A stretch of DNA of 64,000 nt from Torymus aiolomorphi (taxonomy: Eukaryota; Arthropoda; Insecta; Hymenoptera; Torymidae), in contig CM070873.1 in assembly GCA_036365515.1 (NCBI GenBank), positions 81,231,948 to 81,295,947 on the forward strand, written 5' to 3'. The position numbers were made by a program, and so were the translations under genes. Positions 10,470-21,729 of this stretch are shown piece by piece. Below the pieces are notes generated by a model. It was given only the letters and a program-made list of their open reading frames with translations, had not been told where the DNA came from and ran no database searches. Each line of letters starts with the position of its first letter. The first letter of the stretch is position 1.

Positions 10470-11021
10470 TTGTGCAATAACTATCCATGTGAAATTATTA
10501 ACAAATACATCGGAATTAGGCTCGAATCCATCCACAACAATCACAATTACAACAACACCAACAAGAATTTACGCACCATTCTTATTGAACCAAAAATACT
10601 TTTACCTTTCATTAAACATCTGACTCCAAAAATCAATCACCTCCTCTTTCTATATGATCTCATCCCCATAAACAGTATGATAAATAAATTCAGTAGCATG
10701 ATTACCTTAGGGAAAGACCGCCTCCATAAGCTTAACACGAGTGGTATTATTTACAAAATAGATTGCCATGACTGTTTAGCAACATATATTGGCATGAGCA
10801 AAAGAAAAATGAATCTACGGATCAATGAACATAATAGAGCCGTAAAAAATTGCTCGAACAATTCTGCTTTAGCTGTACATGCGATAGAAACAGAACATAG
10901 TATAGACTTTGATAAAATAAAAATTCGTGACAAAGAACCAAACTTTTTTAGGCGATCTTTTTCCGAAATGCTCAACATTTACTATCATAATAATACCTTA
11001 AACCGCATAGAGGACACATAA
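10470..11021 (+). pseudogene. PLE GIY-YIG endonuclease domain
   Basis: The 183-codon frame contains LGKDRLHKLNTSGIIYKIDC, then CLATYIGMSKRKMNLRINEH, then FRRSFSEMLNIYYH. This is the GIY...YIG endonuclease of PLEs: I-I-Y, Y-I-G, the Arg/His of RINEH, and the zinc-like C-x2-C pair CHDC. It acts in target cutting for reverse transcription. The module itself is open, but its reverse transcriptase is lost. Confidence 0.82.
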
Positions 11022-11720
11022 TTCTTGAAGAAATCATACAAAGAAACTGTAGAATTGATTAGATCGCATTGCAAATTTTGATCTGTATCTGTTTGTGTAT
11101 ATGTCTGCTTGTTTATACTCCTTCTTCCTATTCCATATGCCTCGGAACCCTTTGGATGGATAGGGAGTGTATTTGAGCATAGAGGTGGCAAAATCGAGTT
11201 GGTAAATATAGTAAGATTTCTCACTGTGTCTGACTCGGCTTTCCTACTTCTTGTTCTCATGCTCGCCTGCCCCACTCAAACGGCTCTACTATCTATTTCT
11301 CCCACTTGTCTGTTCCCTCCCCCTTCCCTTGGTCCGCGACAGTTTTTCCAAAATCCCCACATCTTCCTTCTTAGTATTTGCACATGCTACTTTTAGTCTT
11401 GGTTGATACCCCGGAATACTCGCTTGACTTTTCGGTCATCAACCATGAGAAAGAGACGGAAGAGTCGGTTGTAAGTCAAAAAAGTTTTTTTTTTCTCATG
11501 TACATAATTTGTTTTTATTCAGCTATTGGAAATTTCTTATTCTTCTTCTTAGTGCTTGATGCAGTTCGTACAAGGATCTTTATAATTAGGACCGAACTAT
11601 GTATTGTTTAATTCCTAATTTTATGGTAAACTTATAAAAAAATCTATCTAGTCACGTAACGATATTTGTAAAAAATTTTTTTTTTTGTTCTACGTTAACT
11701 ATTATGTTTATATATCTTGG
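11022..11720 (+). other. PLE 1 tail, non-coding
   Basis: Between the endonuclease stop and the ribozyme-like core. An open frame at 11109-11396 has no recognisable motif. Seen as the 3' untranslated region of the PLE. Confidence 0.5.
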
Positions 11721-11721
11721 T

Positions 11722-11770
11722 TGTAGCCCTGAAGAGGAGAGTAATTTACACTCCCGAAACATCGGCATTA
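11722..11770 (+). ncRNA. Hammerhead-ribozyme-like core in PLE 1
   Basis: CTGAAGA (11729-11735) fits the conserved CUGANGA. GGAG and CTCC (11736-11739, 11751-11754) can form stem II, and GAAA follows at 11756-11759. The next bases give an ATC cleavage triplet followed by GGC, which can pair with the GCC preceding CTGAAGA as stem I. PLEs are known to carry hammerhead motifs in their terminal regions. Activity is not shown. Confidence 0.5.
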
Positions 11771-11830
11771 AAGAATTATCTTTAACATTGGTTCGTTTGA
11801 TGTCCGTTACCTATAAGAAATGTAATAAAG

Positions 11831-12848
11831 TTGTACAAGTAGTTTAATAAATAAATACATTAAATATGAAAGTGCTCCAATAGCAACAAAAAACTTACAA
11901 TAATAATTATAGTATCCAATATCTATAAAAATAATATTCCACATTTGGCAGTCGAATTAACAATGAAAAAATATATTAATATTATATAATAAAAAATATA
12001 AAAAATATATTAATATTATATTATTAATATTAGCAATAGAATTAATGCCGATTGTACATTTTTTTTCATATTAATTATCGCTTACAATAGATAAATAGAC
12101 TTTCTCAACGTTATATTTAGTAATAAACTTTTTATATAGTAATCAAACTTTGGTAGTCAAACGTATGATGCGGAAAAGTCATCATGTTTCTTTCTAGAAA
12201 AAAAAGTGAATCTCTTTTTCATTCACCTTTTTTTAAAATACAAAACAAAAAAAAATATTTATTTAGATAATTTAAATTAAATATAAATATCTCATTGAGA
12301 TACTTATACATAAAATTTCCCAGTAAAGAAACAAAAGAAAACAATTTCTTATAGTTCAATTTTTATAAAAAAAAAAAAATATGATTTCAGTTTATAGCTT
12401 CTTAATATTAATATTAGTTTTATCTCGTAATTCAATAACACATTGAGACTCTTATACATAAAGTCTCTTTATAAAGAAATGTAACAGAATAGTAGATTTT
12501 CTTACAAGGGGAAAATGGAACTTTCGCAGGCACGTGATATGACGACCGAGGCGAAGCCGAGGCCGTCATATCACGTGCATGAAGGATTCTCTATTCCCAG
12601 GCGAAAGTGCGATAATTAATCAGTCTAGAAAAGTTGAAAATCATCGTCTTTCCTGCGGTGACATCAACTCTGCGCAGCTATGTTTTTACTTTCGCCCTAT
12701 GCTTTGATAGCGTTAGCGACTTCACGTCGTTCTTGTAGTTTGCAGCTTATATTTTTCAATTTTATTTTACCTGTCGCAATTGGTTTTTCCCGATACGCGC
12801 GATTATGTGTGTTCGATGCCCGCCCAACATTGCAGCACGAGCGTAGCG
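11831..12848. other. AT-rich spacer with short repeats and a hairpin
   Basis: 11980-12045 is a TATTAATAT-type simple repeat. A phrase cattgagatacttatacataa at about 12293 recurs changed at 12442. From 12487 the composition becomes mixed and holds the palindrome at 12530-12578. No gene is seen. Confidence 0.5.
12530..12578. repeat. Strong palindrome / hairpin
   Basis: GCACGTGATATGACG and its reverse complement enclose a short loop, which itself holds GGC-GAA-GCC. The 18-bp arms have one mismatch. It may be a terminator-like RNA hairpin, a cruciform, or the remnant of a small foldback element. Confidence 0.7.
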
Positions 12849-15800
12849 AGTACTAGTTACAATACCCGACTATGTCTTCCTGCTCTAGTGGATGGAATAT
12901 CCTTTGAGGTCGAAGGACCTAGCGAAGATGAGCAATTTTGAAAAATGTTCTATATTTCATCGTTTATTTGGGCCAAATTGACTTCAAATCGCTTGAAAAC
13001 CCAAAATATCAATTTTCTAATCCAACCAATCACTATACGCGACTATTTTTTTCCGCTCTATCGAATGGAAAAGGTTTTAGGGCCGTAGAGCCAATAGGAA
13101 AATAATAATTTTCAAAAATTATGAGATATTGCAAAAATCATAGCGCCAATCGAAAGAGCAGCGAAAAATACCCCTATATATGAATTTTGGCTAAATTTGT
13201 AGGAAAAAAATTTTTCTTCGTTTACTGGGATATAATGCGTTGAAAATCGTTCAAAAATAACAAATTTCTATTTTCTCAGCCTACTAGTCACAATACCCGA
13301 CTATATCTTCCTGCTCTAGTGGATGGAATATCCTTTGGGGTCGAAGGACCTAGCGGAGATGAGCAATTTTGAAAAATGTTCTACATTTCATCGTTTATTT
13401 GGGCCAAATCGACTTCAAATCGCTTGAAAATCCAAAATATCCATTTTCTAATGTCACCAATCACCATACGTGACTATTTTTTTCCGCTCTATCGAATGGA
13501 AAAGGTTTTAGGGCCGTAGAGCCAATAGGAAAATAATAATTTTCAAAAATTTTGAGATATTGCAAAAATCATAGCGCCAGTCGAAAGAGCAGCGAAAAAT
13601 ACCCATATATATGAATTTTGGCTAAATTTGTAGGAAAAAAATTTTTCTTCGTTTAATGGGATATAAAGCGTTGAAAATCGCTCAAAAATAACAAATTTCT
13701 ATTTTCTCAGCCTACTAGTCACAATACCCGACTATATCTTCCTGCTCTAGTGGATGGAATATACTTTCGGGTCGAAAGACGTAGCGGAGATGAGCAATTT
13801 TGAAAAATGTTCTACATTTCATCGTTTATTTAGGCCAAATCGACTTCAAATCGCTTGAAAACCCAAAATATCCATTTTCTAATCCCACCAATCACTATAC
13901 GCGACTATTTTTTTCCGCTCTATCGAATGGAAAAGGTTTTAGGGCCGTAGAGCCAATAGGAACATAATCATTTTCAAAAATTTTGGGATATTGCAAAAAT
14001 CATAGCGCCAATCGAAAGAGCAGCGAAAAATACCCCTATATATGAATTTTGGCTAAATTTGGAGGAAAAAAATTTTTCTTCGTTTATTGGGATATAACGC
14101 TTTGAAAATCGCTCAAAAATACGAAATTTCAATTTTCTCAGCCTACTAGTCACAATACCCGACTATATCTTCCTGCTCTAGTGGATGGAATATCCTTTGG
14201 GGTCGAAGGACCTAGCGGAGACGAGCAATTTTGAAAAATGTTCTACATTTTATCGTTTAGTTGGGCCAAATCGACTTCAAATCGCTTGAAAACCCAAAAT
14301 ATCCATTTTCTAATCCCACCAATCACTATACGCGACTTTTTTTTCCGCTCTATCGAATGGAAAAGGTTTTAGGGCCGTAGAGCCAATAGGAAAATAATAA
14401 TTTTCGAAAATTTTGAATATTGCAAAAATCATAGCGCCAATCGAAAGAGCAGCGAAAAATACCCCTATATATGAATTTTGGCTAAATTTGGAGGAAAAAA
14501 ATTTTTCTTCGTTTATTGGGATATAATGCGTTGAAAATCGCTCAAAAATACAAAATTTCAATTTTCTCAGCCTACTAGTCACAATACCCGACTATATCTT
14601 CCTGCTCTAGTGGATGGAATATCCTTTCGGGTCGAAGGACCTAGCGGAGATGAGCAATTTTGAAAAATGTTCTACATTTCATCGTTTATTTGGGCCAAAT
14701 CGACTTCAAATCGCTTGAAAACCCAAAATATCCATTTTCTAATCCCACCAATCACTATACGCGACTATTTTTTTCCGCTCTATCGAATGGAAAAGGTTTT
14801 AGGGCCGTAGAGCCAATAGGAACATAATAATTTTCAAAAATTTTGAGATATTGCAAAAATCATAGCGCCAACCGAAAGAGCAGGGAAAAATACCCGTACA
14901 TATGAATTTTGGCTAAATTTGGAGGAAAAAAATTTTTCTTCGTTTACTGGGATATAATGCGTTGAAAATCGCTCAAAAATGCCAAATTTCAATTTTCTCA
15001 GCCTACTAGTCACAATACCCGACTATGTCTTCCTGCTCTGGTGGATGGAATATCCTTTGGGGTCGAGGGACCTAGCGGAGATGAGCAATTTTGAAAAATG
15101 TTCTACATTTCATCGTTTATTTGGGCCAAAACGACTTCAAATCGCTTGAAAACCACCAATATCCATTTTCTAATCCAACCAATCACTATACGCGACTATT
15201 TTTTTCCGCTCTATCGAATGGAAAAGGTTTTAGGGCCATAGAGCCAATAGGAAAATAATAATTTTCAAAAATTTTGAGATATTGCAAAACTCATAGCGTC
15301 AATCGAAAGAGCAGCGAAAAATACCCCTATATATGAAGTTTGGCTAAATTTGGAGGAAAAAAAATTTTCTTCGTTTACTGGGATATAATGCGTTGAAAAT
15401 CGCTCAAACATGCCAAATATCAATTTTCTCAGCCTACTAGTCACAATACCCGACTATGTCTTCCTGCTCTGGTGGATGGAATATCCTTTGGGGTCGAAGG
15501 ACCTAGCGTAGATGAGCAATTTTGAAAAATGTTCTACATTTCATCGTTTATTTGGGCCAAATCGACTTCAAATCGCTTGAAAACCCAAAATATCCATTTT
15601 CTAATCCAACCAATCACTATTCGAGACTATTTTTTTCCGCTCTATCGAATGGAAAAGGTTTTAGGGCCGTAGAGCCAATAGGAAAATAATAATTTTCAAA
15701 AATTTTGAGATATTGCAAAAATCATAGCGCCAATCGAAAGAGCAGCGAAAAATACTCCTGTATATGAATTTTGGCTAAATTTGTAGGAAAAAAATTTTTC

Positions 15801-16219
15801 TTCGTTTACTGGGATATAATGCGTTGAAAATCGCTCAAAAATACCAAATTTCAATTTTCTCAGCCTACTAGTCACAATACCCGACTATATCTTCCCGCTC
15901 TAGTGGATGGAATATCCTTTGGGGTCGAAGGACCTAGCGGAGATGAGCAATTTTGAAAAATGTTCTACGTTTCATCGTTTATTTGGGTCAAATCGACTTC
16001 AAATCGCTTGAAAACCCAAAATATCCATTTTCTAATCCAACCAATCACTATATGCGACTATTTTTTTCCGCTCTATCGAATGGAAAAGGTTTTAGGGCCA
16101 TAAAGCCAATAGGAAAATAATAATTTTCAAATATTTTGAGATATTGCAAAAATCATAGCGTCAATCGAAAAAGCAGCGAAAAATACCCCTATATATGAAC
16201 TTTCGCTAAATTTGGAGGA

Positions 16220-16674
16220 ACGTACGAGTCATCATCTCACATATATTGGCATTGGATCTCGTGACGTGCCTCTCCAAAGAGAAGACCAGAATCCTCTCCG
16301 GCGTTCGGCCAGACTGCTCAATAAACGCCTAAGCACTACAACCACCATCTCACCACCAGTAGCGCTCCAAGGACATCGTCCTACGAATATTACAGATAAG
16401 AACCCAAACACTAATGCTGACACCTCGTTTAATTTATTAGGTCAGTAAAATGCCAAAAAATTGTTAATGGGTTCTTTTGCTTAAAATATTCTGTATATAT
16501 GTTTTAACTATGTATTTTTTTTCCCTCCTTAGCCCTGATGAAGGTATTAATATCAGTACCGAATCGTCGGCCAATAAACTAAGTTTTAAATGAATTTTTC
16601 TTGGTTCCTCGTTGATCGTTTTATTGCAACCTCCTTCAAAATTTACACTTTGGAACGTACGAGTCATCATCTCA
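16220..16674 (+). mobile_element. 455-bp non-autonomous PLE/retrozyme-like element
   Basis: It interrupts a satellite unit and is bounded by a 13-bp duplication of satellite sequence (taaatttggagga at 16207-16219 and 16675-16687). Its own first and last 20 bases are identical (acgtacgagtcatcatctca), so it equals a 435-bp unit plus 20 bases of overlap. A hammerhead-like core lies at about 16526-16580. Unit arithmetic (899 = 431 + 455 + 13) confirms the borders. A 78-codon frame at 16212-16448 (with RRSARLLNKR) begins in satellite sequence and has no known match. Confidence 0.8.
16526..16583 (+). ncRNA. Hammerhead-ribozyme-like core in the 455-bp element
   Basis: CTGATGA (16535-16541) is the exact consensus. 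AGGTA and TACC flank a loop as stem II, then GAAT stands where GAAA is expected. Next come CGTC as the cleavage triplet region and GGCC. CTTAGCC before CTGATGA can pair with GGC plus CTAAG after the cleavage site, giving stem I. The GAAT change would weaken or kill activity. Confidence 0.5.
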
Positions 16675-18725
16675 TAAATTTGGAGGAAAAAAATTTTTCT
16701 TCGTTTACTGGTATATAATGCGTTGAAAATCGCTCAAAAATGCCAAATTTCAATTTTCTCAGCCTACTAGTCACAATACCCGACTATGTCTTCCTGCTCT
16801 GGTGGATGGAATATCCTTTGGGGTCGAAGGACCTAGCGTAGATGAGCAATTTTGAAAAATGTTCTACATTTCATCGTTTATTTGGGCCAAATCGACTTCA
16901 AATCGCTTGAAAACCCAAAATATCCATTTTCTAATCCAACCAATCACTATACGCGACTATTTTTTTTCGCTCTATCGAATGGAAAAGGTTTTAGGGCCGT
17001 AGAGCCAATAGGAAAATAATAATTTTCAAAAATTTTGATATATTGCAAAAATCATAGCGCCAACCGAAAGAGCAGGGAAAAATACCCCTATATATGAATT
17101 TTGGCTAAATTTGGAGGAAAAAAATTTTTCTTCGTTTACTGGGATATAATGCGTTGAAAATCGCACAAAAATGCCAAATTTCAATTTTCTCAGCCTACTA
17201 GTCACAATACCCGACTATGTCTTCCTGCTCTAGTGGATGGAATATCCTTTGGGGTCGAAGGACCTAGCGGAGACGAGCAATTTTGAAAAATGTTCTACAT
17301 TTTATCGTTTAGTTGGGCCAAATCGACTTCAAATCGCTTGAAAACCCAAAATATCCATTTTCTAATCCCACCAATCACTATACGCGACTTTTTTTTCCGC
17401 TCTATCGAATGGAAAAGGTTTTAGGGCCGTAGAGCCAATAGGAAAATAATAATTTTCGAAAATTTTGAATATTGCAAAAATCATAGCGCCAATCGAAAGA
17501 GCAGCGAAAAATACCCCTATATATGAATTTTGGCTAAATTTGGAGGAAAAAAATTTTTCTTCGTTTACTGGTATATAATGCGTTGAAAATCGCTCAAAAA
17601 TGCCAAATTTCAATTTTCTCAGCCTACTAGTCACAATACCCGACTATGTCTTCCTGCTCTGGTGGATGGAATATCCTTTGGGGTCGAAGGACCTAGCGTA
17701 GATGAGCAATTTTGAAAAATGTTCTACATTTCATCGTTTATTTGGGCCAAATCGACTTCAAATCGCTTGAAAACCCAAAATATCCATTTTCTAATCCAAC
17801 CAATCACTATACGCGACTATTTTTTTTCGCTCTATCGAATGGAAAAGGTTTTAGGGCCGTAGAGCCAATAGGAAAATAATAATTTTCAAAAATTTTGATA
17901 TATTGCAAAAATCATAGCGCCAACCGAAAGATCAGGGAAAAATACCCCTATATATGAATTTTGGCTAAATTTGGAGGAAAAAAATTTTTCTTCGTTTACT
18001 GGGATATAATGCGTTGAAAATCGCACAAAAATGCCAAATTTCAATTTTCTCAGCCTACTAGTCACAATACCCGACTATGTCTTCCTGCTCTGGTGGATGG
18101 AATATCCTTTGGGGTCGAAGGACCTAGCGGAGATGAGCAATTTTGAAAAATGTTCTACATTTCATCGGTTATTTGGGCCAAATCGACTTCAAATCGCTTG
18201 AAAACCCAAAATATCCATTTTCTAATCCAACCAATCACTATACGAGACTATTTTTTTCCGCTCTATCGAATGGAAAAGGTTTTAGGGCCGTAGAGCCAAT
18301 AGGAAAATAATAATTTTCAAAAATTTTGATATATTGCAAAAATCATAGCGCCAACCGAAAGAGCAGGGAAAAATACCCCTATATATGAATTTTGGCTAAA
18401 TTTGGAGGAAAAAAATTTTTCTTCGTTTACTGGGATATAATGCGTTGAAAATCGCACAAAAATGCCAAATTTCAATTTTCTCAGCCTACTAGTCACAATA
18501 CCCGACTATGTCTTCCTGCTCTGGTGGATGGAATATCCTTTGGGGTCGAAGGACCTAGCGGAGATGAGCAATTTTGAAAAATGTTCTACATTTCATCGGT
18601 TATTTGGGCCAAATCGACTTCAAATCGCTTGAAAACCCAAAATATCCATTTTCTAATCCAACCAATCACTATACGAGACTATTTTTTTCCGCTCTATCGA
18701 ATGGAAAAGGTTTTAGGGCCGTAGG

Positions 18726-18799
18726 GGCCGTTTGGGCGGGCATTGAAAATACATGAACAAGCAGATTGTTACATACTTATGTGAGTCAAGAGAAAGAGG
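18726..18799. other. Junction between satellite and LINE
   Basis: Short unique sequence after the truncated last satellite unit. No feature is seen. Confidence 0.4.
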
Positions 18800-19045
18800 G
18801 ATAGAGAGATAGATAAATAAATAGATAAATCTTTATTTTTCCTTTTCGGCAAAAATTAGAAAATACATTAAAAGGTATAAAATTATAAATTTCAGTCAAT
18901 TACAATAGAATACAATAACAATTTAATTCATTATGTCGTAAAATACATAAGAGATATAAAAGATTCATCAAAAACATAACAATGCAAAAGAAAATTAATC
19001 CCAAGTACTTGTAACATTCTGTTCTAGTTATTTGCTGAAAACTAA
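18800..19045 (-). mobile_element. Non-LTR retrotransposon 3' fragment
   Basis: On the minus strand it opens with the same 45 bases as 20068-20112 of the plus element (encoding QQITRTECYKYLGLIF). It then diverges into a 3' end with an AATAAA-like signal and a (TTTATC)n-type tail at about 18800-18840. It lies head-to-head with the next element. Confidence 0.65.
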
Positions 19046-19068
19046 AAAGATAATCTTTGAAATAATAA

Positions 19069-20634
19069 ATGTATTTTTGTGAAGTGGGATCTGAAGTAAG
19101 TAAAAAAATTATACAACCTACAAATAAAAGATTGAGTATGCCTAAACCAAATAACAAATCAATGTTTTTAGAACCCGCTGATGCACTTGAAATAAATACA
19201 ATTATACGTAACATGAAAAACAAAGCTGGAGGTGTAGATAATATAAATACAAAAATTTTAAAGACGTTAGCAAACTACATAATTATTCCTTTAGAACATA
19301 TATACAACTTGAGTATTGAAAAGTCTATCTGGCCAGATAATCTCAAAAGTGCCGAAGTTGTCCCTATCCACAAAGCTGGAAGCAAATCATGCATTTCTAA
19401 CTACAGACCAATATCTCTAATATCCAATGTTGCCAAAATTTTTGAAAAAATACTTTATAACAGACTTTATACTTTTTTGGAAAAACATCAAATACTTTCT
19501 GAACACCAATATGGCTTTGTTAAAAACAAAGGTACGGCGGATGCACTTAACTACATAACACATAAAATCTATCAAAATCTAGATAAAAGCAAACGTATTA
19601 TTGCTACTTTTTTAGATCTGGCAAAAGCGTTCGATACTGTTAACCATGACATATTACTTAGCAAATTAGAACGTTATGGAATAAGAGGAAAGGTCTTACT
19701 TTTGTTCAAAAGCTATCTCTCCGATAGACAACAAAAAGTTCGAATACAAAACCAAAAAGTGAATACAAATATGTATCTTGTGGGGTGCCACAGGGAACAA
19801 TATTAGGACCGATACTTTTATATTATATGTAAACGATCTATTGAGAGATATGCCGGAAGGGTCTATTCTGTCCTACGCTGATGACACTGTCATCATTTCT
19901 AGTGAAGACACGTGGTCAATGGCGCAGGATAGAATAAACAAACACTAGATCAAGCGGCGGAATGGCTTGCTTTAAATAAGCTATCCCTAAATATACAAAA
20001 ACTAAGTTTATAACTTTCGGTAACTATCGTGATAGTGTCCCAATTAATGTAAATATAAATATACAAAATCAGCAAATAACTAGAACAGAATGTTACAAGT
20101 ACTTGGGATTAATTTTCGACTTTAATATGAAATGGGATAGTCACATTAAATATTTAATTAACAGAACAAAATATTTAATATTTATACTCGCAAAGCTAAG
20201 AAAAATTATGGATACAAACACATTGATGATTATTTATTACTCCTTCTTTCATAATGTTATAAACTATGGCATCATTGCTTGGGGGTGCTTGTAGAACAGA
20301 AATTAAAATAATACAACAAATCCAAAATAAATTGCTCAAAATCATTGCCAAAAATAAATTCCAGGTGCACAACACTCCGCTAAAAATAGAACAAATGTTC
20401 ACTCTAGAATCCTTATGCTATCATTATAATAATCTAAAAGATGCTTTTCTTACAATAAAACGCAATACTAGAAAAAAATCACTACAACTACCTAAAATGA
20501 CCAAAGCTATTAGTGATAAAGATAGTCTGGTAGAAGCTATGAGGGTATTTAACGAATTGCCTAATGATCTCAAAATTTTAAATTATAAGAAGAGTACAAT
20601 TAAGTACAAATTAAAACAAAAGCTCTTTCGATAA
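19069..20634 (+). pseudogene. LINE reverse transcriptase, frameshifted
   Basis: Motifs in order: NYRPISLISNVAKIFEKIL, HQYGFVKNKGTADALNYIT, ATFLDLAKAFDTVNHDILL, then after a frameshift near 19790 the VPQGT-ILGPI region and the catalytic YADD at 19874-19885. Thumb-like ECYKYLGLIFDFNMKW and the C-terminal frames 20103-20294 and 20266-20634 follow. At least three frame changes (near 19790, 19945 and 20285) make it inactive. Its role in life is target-primed reverse transcription in the nucleus. Confidence 0.9.
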
Positions 20635-20915
20635 TAACATTTAATTGTAACATTACGCACAACTTCATATCATTTTCACTGTTTACTTTTGGAAAAATGA
20701 AGATTATAATATTAAGTTTTGGCGGATTTTATTTATAGAATATATAAATTGTTAAATGAAATCAAGTTTTTGAAAATGTTTATGTTACTCGAATGAGTAA
20801 TCTGTTAGTTTTAAGTTATAGATATAGTATTAGTTGTATGCAACCAGACTATTGTACAGGTAACAATGTTTACCTCTAATAGATTTTACTTTGTAAACTG
20901 CATTGTAACTTTTCT

Positions 20916-20916
<1 letters not shown>

Positions 20917-20960
<44 letters not shown>
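20917..20960. repeat. (AAAT)n tail
   Basis: About ten copies of AAAT/TAAA at the LINE 3' end, probably the element's own tail. Confidence 0.9.
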
Positions 20961-20961
<1 letters not shown>

Positions 20962-21478
20962 GAGAACATGTGGTAAATAAAATCCTTATAAAAATACTTA
21001 TACGAATATCATAATATTCCGCCAATAGGCTAAAATAGAGAGAGATAAAGAGAGTTAGGGAGAGAGAGAGGATATTTCCAAATAAATAAACATGTATTCA
21101 TAGTAGACCATCCTTTTTGAGAGCACCACGCTCCCGATGCGAGACAGTTCCGCGCCGAAGTCGCATACTTTCGTGACTTCCGCGCGGCAAAGTCACAATC
21201 CGCTGTATCGTATATGGGGTTAGGCTATTCAAAACATCGTTCGCAGAGCTTTTGATCGCGCGTGAAACAAGTGACGCATGCAGTGGGCAAAAGTGCTTCT
21301 TCTTCTAGTGTAAACAAACGGTGAAAACGCGTACTTTCGCCCGAGGAATAGAGAAAAATAATTTTTTATATTTTACTTTTGATCACAAAATACCTACTAT
21401 ATTAATGAATTCATCGCGCCTTCATATTAATATCATACTACTTTTTCTATTAATACTTTACGATCAGCCTACGCCTTA
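20961..21478. other. Unique mixed-composition spacer
   Basis: Contains GA-rich simple sequence (21038-21072) and a GC-richer block (21120-21350). A stretch near 21340-21360 resembles, in inverted orientation, about 25 bases near 12588. No gene is seen. Confidence 0.4.
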
Positions 21479-21597
21479 GATATAGAATTTCTTTTGATGG
21501 CTAATTTAAACCAAGTTTGAATATCATTTATCGATGTACTAGATTTTGAAGAAGACCTTGATAAAAACCTACCACATGTTTTACTTGACGGTATCTT
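21479..21597 (-). pseudogene. Possible last exon of the RecQ-like gene
   Basis: After an AG acceptor the frame reads KIPSSKTCGRFLSRSSSKSS, then INDIQTWFKLAIKRN, to a TAG at 21479-21481. The preceding exon could join through a GTAAAC inside it. The similarity of SINDIQ to SVNDIK in the preceding exon hints at duplication. Weakly supported. Confidence 0.3.
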
Positions 21598-21729
21598 CTG
21601 AGATTTTATGTACTTTTCAAATTTCAAATAAATGTAACTTAGTGCATTGTTCCTCTGTGATACATAATTTTCAGTTTTATTCTGTTTTCGTTGAAGATGG
21701 ATTCATGACCGAATCTGTGCATCAGTTCT

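Larger units (their letters stand above)
10060..11830 (+). mobile_element. Penelope-like element fragment (PLE 1)
   Basis: A reverse-transcriptase tail remnant (ITYSLVDKSIKAM at about 10069-10114) matches the conserved PLE linker N-L-x-D-R/K. It is followed by a disturbed stretch, the GIY-YIG endonuclease (10470-11021), a long tail, and a hammerhead-like core near 11727. The reverse-transcriptase catalytic core is missing, so the copy is 5' truncated. Confidence 0.75.
12849..18725. repeat. 431-bp satellite array, about 13 units
   Basis: The phrase cctactagtcacaatacccg starts units at 12849 (variant), 13280, 13711, 14142, 14571, 15002, 15433, 15864, 16763, 17194, 17623, 18054 and 18485. Spacing is 431 or 429 bases, except 899 where an element is inserted. 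The last unit is cut at about 18725. Units are about 95 percent alike and all head-to-tail. Short open frames inside are by chance: they differ in length between near-identical units. Confidence 0.95.
19046..20960 (+). mobile_element. Jockey/CR1-type LINE, 5' truncated
   Basis: Only the reverse-transcriptase part and the 3' end remain; the endonuclease is absent. The 3' untranslated region runs to an (AAAT)n tail at 20917-20960. Confidence 0.85.

Noticed and set aside
14310..17634. Two nearly identical 90-codon minus-strand frames (14310-14582 and 17362-17634)
   Set aside because: They lie inside satellite units and are open only in the 429-bp variants; neighbouring units break them. They are copies of one repeat, not genes.
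12588..21362. A 25-base inverted similarity between 12588-12612 and 21338-21362, suggesting one giant element around satellite and LINEs
   Set aside because: The similarity does not extend, there is no target duplication, and the enclosed parts have separate origins.
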